A DNA stretch of 64,000 nt from Erinaceus europaeus (Eukaryota; Chordata; Mammalia; Eulipotyphla; Erinaceidae): positions 41,690,602-41,754,601 of the forward strand of contig NC_080185.1 in the NCBI RefSeq assembly GCF_950295315.1, given 5' to 3'. Position numbers and translations under genes: made by a program. The notes beneath the pieces are model-generated. The model searched no databases. It had not been told where the DNA came from and saw only the letters and a program-made list of their open reading frames with translations. Shown here piece after piece: positions 11,696 through 22,611 of the stretch (its first letter is position 1; each line of letters starts with the position of its first letter).

Positions 11696-11945
11696 AAGAC
11701 CCAGGAGTCGGGCAGTAGTGCAGCAGGTTAAGCACACATGGTGTAAAGCACAAGGACTGGCGTGAGGATCCCGGTGTGTTGGTCTGCTTCTAAATTCGGC
11801 TTCTAAGACCCCTTCTGTTTCATTGGTTTAATCCCCCCTGCTTAACACTGTATTCTATTTACATAACCACTGTTAACTAAGCACCGCCCTGCCTCCAGGG
11901 CATTAGTTTAATCCTCACTGTTTTGCACGCTTTTACCTTCTCCCC

Positions 11946-12039
11946 TTTCGTGAGTGTTTCCTCGAGGATGTCAAACTTGGATGCCTGATTAACTTCCTTG
12001 AAGAAGTTTCTGGAAGGTCATTGATGTAAATATTAAATA
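11946..12039 (-). pseudogene. Vingi RT, short middle piece without the catalytic YxDD
   Basis: On the far side of the solo LTR the RT resumes with LFNIYINDLPETSSRK. The YxDD motif expected right after it is missing: a deletion joins this block to sequence encoding NQASKFDILEETLTK in another frame. The enzyme is therefore dead apart from the rearrangements. Confidence 0.75.
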
Positions 12040-12045
12040 GCGTAG

Positions 12046-12539
12046 TGCTGGGATAGCCTGAGGGTACTTCTTCCCGAGCTAGTGCTCTCTGGGTTGGAGA
12101 GAACTCAACTGGAGCCAATCTAGGCTGCTGCATGGGACAGGGATCAGGAACTCGTGCCGCACTAACTTCGCAGGAGATACACTCTGGAACTCTCGGAGCC
12201 AGAAAGCAATTTCCAAGTGTCTTTAATCAGAAGAGCAGCTGTTTTTATACTCTCCAAGTAGGGTGGAAACAGGATGTGATATAGAGAGGGTGGAGCGAAA
12301 AGTGACTGGTGGAAGATCAGGGTGTGACAAGGAGAGGATCAGGGTGTGACAAGGAGAGGGGGTGGAGCAGGTGAGAATTCTACCACTAAACCACCAATGC
12401 CCTGGAGGGAGTGTGGTGCTTTATGTAAATGTAAAAGTGATTTATGTAAATAGACCAAAGCTTTGAATGGGATTAAATCTATCCCTATATAGGCATATGG
12501 TTAAGCAGAAGCCAGGGGGAGCTGGCATACTATCCAACA
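12046..12539 (-). mobile_element. Solo LTR (LTR-A) inserted in Vingi
   Basis: On the minus strand it runs TGTTGGATAG ... CTATCCCAGCA (TG...CA with matching inverted ends), 494 bp. A 6-bp target duplication gcgtag lies at 12040-12045 and 12540-12545, splitting the RT frame. An ATTAAA poly(A) signal is present. No internal retroviral sequence remains. Confidence 0.9.
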
Positions 12540-14442
12540 GCGTAGGAGCCAGAACAGAGCCCTGGGGGAGGTCACTTGAGACAAGTCTCCATCTGCTAGA
12601 CTTGTCACCCAGATGCACCTGGAATCTTCTGTTTTGGAGAAGAAACAATATAGTGTTGGCCACCCATGGAGGCAGGCATCTTGCGATCTTGACCAGGAGA
12701 CCACGGTGCCAGACCGTGTCATAGGCTGCTGTGAGATCAACAAAGACAGCACCCATCTTTAAATTCTTCTGGAATCCATTTTCAATGTAAGTTGAGAGGG
12801 CCAGGACTTGTTCGCAGGTAGATCTTCTTAGGTGGAAACCAGCTTGGGCAGGTGATAGGAATTTCTCTGTAAGAGGAGAAATACGTGACAGAAGCAGCCT
12901 CTCAAGGAGTTTGTAACACATGGAGAGGAGAGAAATTGGTCTATAGCTGGCGGCCAGTGTTGGGTCTTTCTTTGGTTTCAAAACTGCTATTATCTTCGCA
13001 CGACGCCAAATTTTGGGCATAGATTCGGATTCCAAGATGTGGGACAGGAATGTAGTGAGCCACTTCTTTGCAGCGGGGCCCAAGTTAAGAATGAGTTCTG
13101 GGGTGATGTTATCATAGCCAGCAGCCGTTCCCGGTTTAACCCTCTTCAAAGCGTCTTCCAGTTCAGACAGTGTAAAGGGAGAGAGTTTTGGAGATGGACA
13201 AGATAAACGGAAGTGGGATGACCACTCATGGGAAATTTCTCTTTTCCAGACTGGGTCGATCTTAGCACGTCCAACTTGAGTTAGGTGACTGGCCACTGAG
13301 TTTGGAGATACGGGAGGATGGGAGATGGGAGAGGGTTGGCTACCGGCACCCAGACTATGAAGAAGCTTCCAGGCCTTCCTACTTGAGTGGGTGAAGTTCA
13401 GACTTTCCGTGAGTTGTTGCCAGTGGGCTTGGCGTGCTGCATCCAGGGAGGCAATGAGATGGTCGGCCACATCTGGGTCGCCCGACTCATCATACTGCTT
13501 TAGTAGTTGCTCACATTCAGCATCAAGACAAGGAGTACAGTTAGCACGTCTCCCACGAGGAATAGCTTGGGAAGCTGCTTTGAAGATGGCTTGGCGGAAG
13601 CGCCTGTAGCAATCTTCAGAGAGGATAGAGTTAATTGGAATTGCAGGAATAGATTTGTTGGTAAGATCACTGAACAGACGCCAGTTTGCTTTCCAAAAGT
13701 TCCATCTTAGTTTCTCTGAGCACAGAATCAGTGGGAGCTGGAGACCAATGTGGATGATAGCTGGGCGGTGATGACTGTGCGGGAAGATCTTGAGAACTTG
13801 TCTCGTAGCGGGAAAGGTTTGGCCGTTGACTGTGCTAATCCAGCACAGGTCGGGTGATGAGTCTTTATTCCAGCTAGCACTGTGAAAAGAGCCTGGCTGT
13901 TTGGGATCATATAATAGGAAGAGGTCATTCGCTGAAGCCCAGTCGGCTAAGATAGAGCCGTCAGCACGAGTGGAGGAATATCCCCAGTCTTGGTGATGAC
14001 TATTAAAGTCTCCAACGTAAATGGCTGGGTGATTCGGGCTAGGCAGGACCTCATTATCCCATGAGGCACTGGGAGGCTTATATACGTTGAGGAGCTGAAT
14101 AGTTCCAATAGTAAGGGAGTCATAGAAGGTCGAAGAGGCCGTATGGTAAACGTCCGCAAGACAAAATTTAGCATAGATGGCTCGGCCGTGTTTAGGATGG
14201 AGATTATAGCATATTAAATCGAATCCACTGATGGTGAATTGAGCAGCTTCATCGACTGCTATATGTGTTTCTTGTAGGCAAATAACATCTGCCTGATGCT
14301 GTATCGCCAATTGACCAATAAGAACACGTTTGGCAAAGAACAGCCCCTCAACATTAAGTTGGAGGACTCGAAGAGCAGGACCAACAGCTTGAAAGCTGTC
14401 AGGAGCTGCTTGTTGCTGGCTTTGAAAGTGACTGGGATCCAT
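12540..14442 (-). pseudogene. Vingi polyprotein, N-terminal part: endonuclease and RT
   Basis: About 634 codons read from the ATG at 14442. AP-endonuclease motifs: CLQETHI near residue 57, GDFNSHHQDWGY near 144, SHHRPAIIHIG near 224. RT motifs: GYDNITPEL near 450, SYRPISLLSMCYKLLERLL near 505, FVDLTAAYDTVWH near 580 (motif A with its Asp), LPQGSVLAPTL near 625 (motif B). The frame then enters the antisense of the inserted LTR at 12539 and ends there at 12442. It was one gene with the next two pieces before inversion and insertion. Confidence 0.8.
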
Positions 14443-14534
14443 GTGGATTCAGTTGGCTAGGAAGGATCGTCAGTTTCCCCAAAGAATGGGTACTCATGGG
14501 ATGCACCACGGGAAGGTCGATCCAATGCATCCCA

Positions 14535-15497
14535 AGAAAGACATGTCTCTGATAACTGATTACTGTAAAAAATGGCGACTAATTCCTAGCACTGCAAAAA
14601 AGGTATCATCTGTTTTCCATCTACACCATGCCTTGGCCTCTCGTGAGCTTAATGTGCAGCTTGACGATACGAGAATCCGGCATGAAGCCCAGCCAGTCTA
14701 TCTTGGCGTTACTCTCGATTGCACCCTGTCATTTCACGATCATATCATAAAAACTGCAGCAAAGGTGGATGCGAGGAATAACATCATTGCAAGACTGGCC
14801 AGCTCCTCATGGGGCACGAGCGCTTCCACACTACGATCATCATCTCTGGCATTATGCTATTCCACTGCAGAATACTGTGCCCCAGTATGGTTCCGTAGCC
14901 CCCATGTCCATTTGGTTGATTCCAAATTATATTCCTCCATGAGGATAATTTCTGGAACCATCCGTTCCACCCAGGTTCCATGGCTGCCAGTTCTTTAGCA
15001 ACATCGCCCCGCCAGATATTCGTCAGGATGCGGCATCATCTAAGTTCATTTCCCACGTCTACGCTCGACCGGACCTGCCAATATACGCGGATATCTTCGC
15101 CCACCCTGTCCAACGCTTGACATCTCGTCACCCAATCTGGTCCCCTACGCCTACACTGAACTTCTCTGTTCCAGACTCTTGGAAACAGAGTTGGCAGTCA
15201 GCTGAGGTAAAGAACAAACACCTCATCACAGACCCCTGCAAGCGTCAACCCGGCTTTGACCTAGCACGTTATGATTGGGCCCTCCTTAATCGCTATCGAA
15301 CAGGCCATGGCTGGTGCGCCGCTATGTTCCATCGCTGGGGAGCCAGAGACGACCGGAACTGCCCCTGCGGCTACAGACAGACTATGACCCACATAGTCAA
15401 CGACTGCCACCTCTCCAGATTCAAAGGAGGTCTCGAAACTTTACATGAGGCTCAACCTGACGCTGTTGACTGGCTATGGAAGAAGGGCAAACGCTAG
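14535..15497 (+). pseudogene. Vingi polyprotein, C-terminal part
   Basis: Sense-oriented end of the same protein: KDMSLITDYCKKW (RT thumb region), YLGVTLDCTLSFHDHI, and a terminal Cys/His cluster CPCGYRQTMTHIVNDC. A one-base frameshift near 14993 breaks the frame between WLPVL and SNIAPPDIRQ. The stop at 15495-15497 is followed directly by AAGAAGAAGAA, so this family has almost no 3' UTR. Confidence 0.8.
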
Positions 15498-15650
15498 AAG
15501 AAGAAGAACCTTCTCCCCACCCCCTATACTACTTACATCCTGTTCGGACCTGACTCTTCTGCCTCAGGATATATAGATTGTGATTAGAGATAGCTTAGAT
15601 TGCATGCATTCCACATGAATAAAGACGTCCACGAAGCTAGCACAACATAA

Positions 15651-15669
15651 TGGCGCCTTGAACAGGGAC
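15651..15669 (+). other. Primer-binding-site-like sequence after LTR-D
   Basis: tggcgccttgaacagggac resembles the complement of the tRNA-Lys3 3' end with one extra base, three bases past the LTR end, where retroviral primer binding sites lie. A caveat is that the SINE-A head has a partly similar stretch. No internal retroviral sequence follows. Confidence 0.55.
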
Positions 15670-15899
15670 TGGCACCAGTTCGAGCCCCAGGCTCCCCACC
15701 TGCAGGGGAGTCACTTCACAAGTGGTGAAGCAGGTCTGCAGGTGTCTATCTTTCTCTCCCCCTCTCTGTCTTCCCCGCCTCTCTCCATTTCTCTCTGTCC
15801 TGTCCAACAATGACGACATCAATAACAACAACAATAATAACTACAACAATAAAACAAGGGCAACAAAAGGGAATAAATAAATAAACATATATTTTTTAA

Positions 15900-16163
15900 A
15901 TTTTATTTTATTTATTTATTCCCTTTCGTTGCCCTTGTTGTTTTATTGTTGTAGTTATTATTGTTGTTGTCGTCGTTGTTGGATAGGACAGAGAGAAGTG
16001 GAGAGAGGAGGAGAGAAAGATAGACACCTGCAGACCTGCTTCACCGCCTGTGAAGCGACTCCCCTGCAGGTGGGGAGCCGGGGTTCAAACCGGGATCCCT
16101 ATGCCAGTCCTTGTGCTTTGCGCCACCTGTGCTTAACCCGCTGCGCTACAGCCTGACTCCCAT
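15900..16163 (-). repeat. SINE-A (-)
   Basis: From 'ttatttattccctttcgttg' to 'ctgcgctacagcctgactccc', full length in reverse. Confidence 0.88.
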
Positions 16164-16210
16164 AAATATTTTTTTAAAAAATTTTAATTACTTAAAAAAA
16201 AAAGAATGTG

Positions 16211-16750
16211 GGGCCAGGTGGTGGTGCACCTGGTTGAGTGCACATATTACAATGCGCAAGGACCCAGGTTCGATTCCCTGGTCCCCCCTTCAGGGGGAAA
16301 GCTTCACAAGTGGTGAAGCAGGGCTGCAGGTGTCTCTCTGTCTCTCTCCCTGTCTATCACCCCTTCCCTCTCGATTTCTACCTGTGTCTATCCAATAAAT
16401 AAATAAAGATAATTTTTTAAAAAAATGCACAAAGATGGGGGCCAGGAGAAGCGCAATGGGTTAAGTGCACATGGCGCAAGGCACAGGGACCCCCGTAAGG
16501 ATCCCAGTTCGAGCCCCCAGCTGCCCACCTGCAGGGGAGTCGCTTCACCAGTGCTGAAGGTCTGCAGGTGTCTATCTTTCTCTCCCCTTCTATGTCTCCC
16601 CTCCTCTCTCCATTTCTCTCTGTCCTATCCAACAACAGCAGCAGCAATGGCAACAGTAACAACAACAAGGGCAACAAAATGGGAAAACTGGCCTCCAGGA
16701 GAAGTGGATTCATAGTGCAGGCACTGAGCCCCAGCAATAACCTTGGAGGC

Positions 16751-16781
<31 letters not shown>

Positions 16782-16875
16782 CTGCTTCAAGCCTCCAATC
16801 TCCATTTGCAGGGGAAAAGTTTCATGAACAGTGGAACAGTGCTACAGGTCTCGCTCTCTCTCTCTCCCTTTCTTT
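16211..16875 (+). repeat. SINE-B, long SINE-A, SINE-B fragment
   Basis: SINE-B 16211-16412; long SINE-A 16438-16755 ending 'cttggaggcaaaaa' and a long A run; SINE-B internal fragment 16782-16875. Confidence 0.8.
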
Positions 16876-18213
16876 TTTGTTTAATTTATTTCTTTATTGG
16901 GGAATTAATGTTTTACATTCAACAGTAAATACAATAGTTTGTACATGCATAACATTCCCCAGTTTCCCATTTAACAATACAACCCCCACTATGTCATTTA
17001 TCATCCTTCATGGACCTGTATTCTCCCCACCCACCCACCCCAGAGTCTTTTACTTTGGAGCAATACGCCAATTCCATTTCAGGTTCGACTTGTGTTTTCT
17101 TTTCTGATCTTGTTTTTCAACTTCGGCCTGAAAGTGAGATCATCCCATATTCATCCTTCTGTTTCTGACTTATTTCATTCAACATGAATTTTTCAAGGTC
17201 CATCCAAGATCGGCTGCAAACGGTGAAGTCACCATTTTTTACAGCTGAGTAGTATTCCATTGTGTATATAGACCACAACTTGCTCAGCCACTCATCTGTT
17301 GTTGGACACCTGGGTTGCTTCCAGGTTTTGGCTATTACAAATTGTGCTGCCAAGAACATATGTGTACACAGATCTTTTTGGATGGATGTGTTGGGTTCCT
17401 TAGGATATATCCCCAGGAGAGGAATTGCAGAGTCAGAGGGTAGGTCCATTTCTAGACTTCTGAGAGTTCTCCAGACTGTTCTCCACAGAGGTTGGACCAA
17501 TTGACATTCCCACCAGCAGTGCAGAAGGGTTCCTTTGAGCCCCACACCCTCTCCAGCATTTGCTGCTGTTACCTTTTCTGATGTATGACATTCTCACAGG
17601 AGTGAAGTGATATCTCATTGTTGTCTTGATTTGCATTTCTCTGACAATCAGAGACTTGGAGCATTTTTTCATGTGTTTCTCGGCCTTTTGGATCTCTTCT
17701 GTGGTGAATATTCTGTCCAAGTCCTCCCCCCATTTTTGGATGGGGTTATTTGTTGTCTTGTTGTTGATATTTGCAAGTTCTTTATATAGTCTGGTTATTA
17801 GCCTCTTGTCTGATGTATGGCATGTAAAGATCTCCCATTCTGTGAGGGGTCTCTTGGTTTGGGTAGTGGTTTCTTTTGCTGTGAAGAAGCTTTTTAATTT
17901 GATGTAGTCGCATAGGTTTATACTTGCCTTAGTCTTCTTTGTAATTGGATTCGTTTCATTGAAAATGTCTTTAACATTTATGCGGAAAAGAGTTCTGCCA
18001 ATATTTTCCTCTAACTATTTTGGTCTCACTAGTTTGTGGTCTAACCTCCAAGTCCTTGATCCGCTTGGAATTTACTTTTGTATTTGGTGAAATACAGTGA
18101 TTCAGTTTCATTCTTCTGCATGTTTCAACCCATTGTTTCTAACACCATTTGTTGAAGAGACTCTGCTTTCTCCATGTAATAGTCTGGGCCCCTTTGTCAA
18201 AGATTAGATGTCC
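16876..18213 (-). mobile_element. 5'-truncated L1 (-)
   Basis: In reverse: ORF2 C-terminus (including [21 protein letters not shown] and [12 protein letters not shown]) and a 3' UTR of the type without module X, ending at 'ttattggggaattaatgttt'. Frameshifts break ORF2. The 5' edge is near 18213, inside ORF2. Confidence 0.88.
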
Positions 18214-18214
18214 G

Positions 18215-18297
18215 TAGGTGTGGGGCCCCTCTCCCTTTTTATCACCTCCTTCCCTCTCAATCTCTCTGTCACTATCCAACACATATAAAAAAAGCAA

Positions 18298-18361
<64 letters not shown>

Positions 18362-18794
18362 AGGTGTGAAATTGTACCCTAAAAACATGTATAGTTTTGT
18401 AAACCAATGTTACCTTAATTAAAAAATAATAATAAGCATGAGACCGGGTGGTGGTGCACCTGGTTGAGTGCACATGTTACAATGCACAAAGACCCAGGTT
18501 CAAGCCCCTGGTCCCCACCTGCAGGGGGAAAACTTTGTGAGTGGTAAAGCAGGTCTGCAGGTGTGCGTATCTCTCTCTCTCTCCCTATCTTCCCCTTCCC
18601 TCTCAATTTCTGACTGTCTCTAGCCAATAAATAAATAAAGATAATAAAAAAATGTTTTTAAATAACAAGCAATAGGGGCTGGGCAGTGGCACTTCTGGTT
18701 GAATGCATGTTACCATGTGCAGGAGGAACCCGGGTTCAAACCCTCAGTCCCCATCTTCAGGGGGAAAGCTTCAGGAGCACTGAAGCAGTGCTAC

Positions 18795-18847
<53 letters not shown>

Positions 18848-18985
18848 TCTCTCTCTCTCTCCCCTCTCAATTTCTGTCTCTCTCCAATAAATATAAAAGT
18901 AGGAGGGCAGACAGATGACTCAGTGATAGAACACATGCCTTGCTCACATGAGGCCCTGAATTCAATTCCACCACAGAAAAAATAA
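18215..18985 (+). repeat. SINE-B pieces, microsatellites and a tRNA-like SINE
   Basis: SINE-B tail fragment 18215-18290; (TA)n then (TG)n 18298-18358; SINE-B 18440-18645; SINE-B 18672-18895 carrying expanded (CT)n(CA)n(CT)n 18799-18861; another tRNA-like SINE 18903-18980. Confidence 0.75.
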
Positions 18986-19139
18986 GACAGAGAGAGCATC
19001 ATACATGTCAAACTGATTTTCTGGTTTCACACTCTATTATAACAATTGTTTAAAGTTTTGAGTGCCTACTAGGTGTCAGACATTAATTTCGGCAGCATTC
19101 CTATGAATAAATGAATCCATCTTTTAAAATTACAACAAA

Positions 19140-19455
19140 TCACTATAGTGTGCAGCTTTGCTACTTGCACAACTCAGATTCAAGCCCCACCACATTGGCG
19201 GGAACTTTTGTATTGTGGGTTTTATCTCTCTTACTCTCTCTCTTAATCTTTTTAATTTTATTTATTTATTTATTGTATAGAGACAGCCAGAAATTGAGAG
19301 GGAAGTGGGTGATAAAGAGGGAGAGAGAGACAGAGAGACACTGCAGCACTACTTCACCACTCATAAAGCTTTCCCCACTGCAGGTGGGTACCAGGGTCTT
19401 GAACCTGGGTCCTTGTGCATTTTAACAGGTGTGCCACCACTCACCCAACCCCTAT
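19140..19455. repeat. SINE-E (+) then SINE-B (-)
   Basis: SINE-E 19140-19235 ('caactcagattcaagcccca'); SINE-B minus 19255-19452, ending 'gtgtgccaccactcacccaa'. Confidence 0.75.
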
Positions 19456-19680
19456 CACTATCTGAGAAAGTTAGTGCAGAGAAGTGAAACCCCAGTGATG
19501 ACTAAAATAACTTCCATGAGAGGCAGTAACACACACACACGTATATGCACATAAATTATATATACATAGAGATAAACACTGGATTATGAGAAGCACAAAA
19601 AATAAAGCAAGATAAGGAGTAAGAGTGTGGTTATATGGTGGGAGAGGATGTCATTTTATGCCCGGTGGCCTGAGACAGAG

Positions 19681-20073
19681 TGTTGTATGCTTTACATTGG
19701 GTTCTAGTTCTCCCCCGCCAAGAGAATAGCATCAGTCCTGTTAATTTCGCGGGCCCGCTTGGCCCCGCCCCAAGGGACCCCGGGAGAGGGTTCCTGAGTT
19801 CGAGAGTGGGAGAGTTTCAGAGGGTTCCCCAGTACGAGAGTTCCAGAGTTCCTGAGTTCGAGAGTAAGGGAGAGGGTTCCTGAGTTCGAGAGTAAAAGAA
19901 AGAGTGCTTGCGCTGCCGCAAAGAGACAGCGGAGTTCTGTTTGGTGATTAGTTTGTGAATCGTTGTTCCTGAATAAAGAAATACAGCTTCCCTGCCCAGC
20001 CGTTGTCTCCGCGTCTCTGTTCACCACCGCGAAGCCAACCCGGCCGGCAAGAGCCTCCGAAATATTAACAACA
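19681..20073 (+). mobile_element. Solo LTR (LTR-E)
   Basis: It begins TGTTGTATGC and ends AACAACA, with a 6-bp duplication acagag at 19675-19680 and 20074-20079. It carries a CpG-rich promoter-like zone, several 'gttcctgagttcgagagt' repeats between 19790 and 19895, and AATAAA near 19974. It is unrelated in sequence to LTR-A to D. Confidence 0.88.
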
Positions 20074-20079
20074 ACAGAG

Positions 20080-20390
20080 TCTTACAGGAAGAAAATATTG
20101 GGGTAGAAACCTCAGTGAAGCACAAATCTGTCTGAAGCATTCCAGACAGAAACTCAGGAACCAAGGCCCCAAGGCAGGAGGTACCTGCCAGATTCTAGAA
20201 ACAAGAGTGAGAAAGACAGAGAGTCACAATGGAGACATGGGAGAGAAATGCGCTCAGAGATTAAGTTAGCTCATTGATGCCTGGGAGGGCAGGTGTACAG
20301 TCTTGGAGGCCCGGGGGACTTGGGCTTTTATTCTCAGCCAGTTGAGGAACCACTGGGGAGTTTTGAGCAGAGGCGTGACATGATCTGATA
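20080..20390. other. Unique intergenic sequence
   Basis: About 310 bases with no repeat family, coding frame or RNA gene recognised. Confidence 0.5.
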
Positions 20391-20394
20391 CTGA

Positions 20395-20845
20395 ACTGGT
20401 GGTACTTATCCGTTTATTTTTGCCACCAGGGTTTTCACTGGAGATCAGTGCCTGCACAACTGCATCATCCCTGGAGACCTGATCTTTCTTTTCTTGTTTT
20501 TTTATTTCATTTATTGATTGAGTGATTGATTGATTGATTGATTGATTGATTTAGTCACCAGAATTATTGCTGGGGCTTGGTGCCTACACTACGAATCCAC
20601 CACTCCGGGCAGCCCCCCCTCCTTTTTTTATTGTCCCGTTTTCCTTTCTATTTTTATTTGACAGGACAGAGAGAAATTGAGAGAGATGGGGAGATAGAGA
20701 GGGCTAGAGAAAGGTAGATACCTGAAGACCTGCTTCGTCGCCTGTAAATCATTAACCCCTGCAGGTGGAAAGTGAGGGCTTGAGGCCAGGTCCTTGTGCA
20801 TGGTGATGTGTGCTTAACTCAGCGCCACTGCCCGGCCCCCTTTTC
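20395..20845 (-). repeat. Diverged SINE-A relatives (-) with (GATT)n
   Basis: A tail fragment near 20405-20480, a (GATT)n run 20516-20550, then an old SINE-A-like copy to 20840 ending 'gccactgcccggcccc'. Confidence 0.65.
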
Positions 20846-20899
20846 TTCTTCTTTAAAAATAATAAAATTAAAAAAATAATAATCATAAAATAAAATAAA

Positions 20900-21640
20900 A
20901 ACAGATCAAATAGAGAGAGAGACAGAGAGAGAGAGACACAAGAGCATTGTTCAGCTCTGGCTTACGGTGGTGCTGGGGATTGAACCTGGGACCTCAAAAC
21001 CTCAGGCTTGAAAGTTGCATTACCATTGTGTCGTCTCCCCAGCCCCTTCCTTTCTCTCTTTCTCCTTTTCTTTCTTTGTTAATTTTTATTATTTTATTTA
21101 GAGAGTTGACAGAGAGAAATTGAGAAGGGAGGGGAAAAATAGAGAAGGGAAGAGAGAGACACTGGAGGAACCTGGCGGTAGCACACCAAATTAAGCACAC
21201 ATAGCACAAAGCAAAAGGACCAGCTTAAGGATCCCGGTTCAAGACCCCGGCTCCCTACCTATAGGGGAGGGGGTCACTTCACAAGCGGTGAAGCAGGTCT
21301 ATAAGTGTCCATCTTTCTCTCCCCCCTCTGTCTTTCCTACTCTCTCGATTTCTCTCTGTCCTATCCAACAACAGCAGCAGCAATGACAACAGTAATAATA
21401 ACAACAACAAGGGTAACAACAAGGGCAACAAAATGGGGAAAATGGCCTCCAGGAGCAGTGGATTCGCAGTGCAGCCACTGAGCCCCATCGATAACCCTGG
21501 AGACAAAAGAGAGAGACAGAGACAGAGAGACACTGGCAGCACTACTTGTCCTGCTCATGGGGACCTGAGAAGAGCCTGAGTTCTTGCGCACTCTGACATG
21601 TGCATTCAACCAAGTGTGCTACCACCTGGCCCCTTTCCCA
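20900..21640. repeat. SINE-D (-), then SINE-B-like (-) holding SINE-A (+)
   Basis: SINE-D minus 20920-21045. A SINE-B-like copy minus, 21065-21630, is split by a plus-strand SINE-A at 21166-21523 with a 13-bp duplication agagagacactgg at 21153-21165 and 21524-21536. Confidence 0.8.
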
Positions 21641-22600
21641 TTCTTTCTCTCTCCTCTCCTCTCCTCTCTTCTTTTCTTCCTCCCTTTCTTTCTTTCCTTC
21701 TTTCTTTTGGAGGGAGAAATCCAGAGCGATTGAGAGAGGGGGGAGTGTAACAGAAAGGAGAGACACCTGCAGCACTGCTCCACTGTTAATGAAGCCTCCC
21801 CCTGCAGGTGGGGACTTGAAACTTGAACCCAAATTCTCATGCATGGTAACTTGTGCACTCTACTGGATGAGCCACTGCCTGTCCATACCAATGACTTCCC
21901 TTACATTCTTTCTTTCTTTCTATCTTCATTTCTTTCTCTCTTTCTTCCTGTCACAAGGGGTTTATCATTGCCTGCGTGATTGCTTCCACTAATGGCAGAT
22001 TTTTTTCCCCTCCTTCTTTCCCTTTTTGCTTCCTTCCTTTCTTTCCTTTTTTGTATAGACACAGAGAGAAATGGAGGGGGAAGGGGGAGATAGAAGAGAC
22101 ACCTGCAGCACTACTCCACCACTTGAGAAACTCCCCCCCAAGGTGGGAACTGTGGGTTTAAACCGGGTCTTTGTACATGCGCACTCTTACTAGATATACC
22201 AACCTCCCAGCCTCCTGACACAGGACCTTTTTTATACAACCTTGACATTTATTTATTATTGGAACACTGCTCAGCTCTGGTTTATGGTAGTGAAGGGGAT
22301 TGAACCCTGGGTGTTGAAACTTCAGGCATTAAAGTCTCTTTGCTTTACCATTATGCCCTGAGAATGGATTTTCTAAAAGATTTTTTAAATTATCTTTATT
22401 TATTTATTGGATAGAGATAGTCAGACATCGCAAGGAAGGGGGAGAAAGAGGGAAAGAGACAGAGAGACACCTGCAGCCTGTTTCACCACTCGCAAAGCTT
22501 TCCCCCTGCAGGAGGGGACCAGGGGCTCGAATCCTGGTCCTTGAGCACTGTAGCATGTACTCAACCAGGTGCACCACCAGTGACCCCGACAATGGATGTT
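21640..22600 (-). repeat. SINE-B (-) x3 and SINE-D (-)
   Basis: SINE-B minus 21640-21885 with a pyrimidine-rich tail; (CTTT)n-rich stretch 21908-21950; SINE-B minus 22030-22215; SINE-D minus 22245-22360; SINE-B minus 22385-22590. Confidence 0.75.
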
Positions 22601-22611
22601 TTAAAGGCTCT

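Larger units (their letters stand above)
11946..15507 (+). mobile_element. Vingi-type non-LTR retrotransposon, twin-primed (5' part inverted)
   Basis: It is flanked by 11-bp direct repeats accttctcccc at 11935-11945 and 15508-15518. The 3' part (about 14535-15507) is on the plus strand and ends at the ORF stop followed only by an AAG tail. The 5' part (11946 to about 14533) is inverted. The outer end of the inverted part reads ...EETLTK and the sense part starts KDMSLITDYCKKW, adjacent in the original RNA: the layout of twin priming. Without the inner solo LTR the element is about 3.06 kb. Clade assignment rests on domain type (AP endonuclease plus RT, no RNase H seen) and on knowledge that Vingi expanded in hedgehogs. 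Confidence 0.8.
11777..15647 (+). mobile_element. ERV LTR (LTR-D), split by Vingi; PBS-like tail
   Basis: The LTR starts TGTTGGTCTGCTTC at 11777, is interrupted at 11945, resumes at 15519 and ends CACAACA at 15647, about 300 bp in all. AATAAA is at 15618-15623. It shares 'tttacataa' and 'tgcctccagggcatt'-like blocks with LTR-A at 12046-12539, so the two are related. Three bases after its CA end comes a tRNA-Lys-like primer binding site. Confidence 0.75.
11704..15890 (+). repeat. SINE-A split by a nested LTR/Vingi/LTR insertion
   Basis: The left half (11704-11776) runs from the SINE-A head to 'gaggatcccggtg'. The right half (about 15675-15890) resumes exactly at the next part of SINE-A, 'ccagttcgagccccaggctcc', and ends in 'gggaataaataaataaac'. 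This is one SINE with everything between inserted into it. It is the oldest layer of the nest. Confidence 0.8.

Noticed and set aside
12442..12539. Last 33 codons of the Vingi minus-strand frame
   Set aside because: They are encoded by the antisense of solo LTR-A and are not part of the retrotransposon protein.
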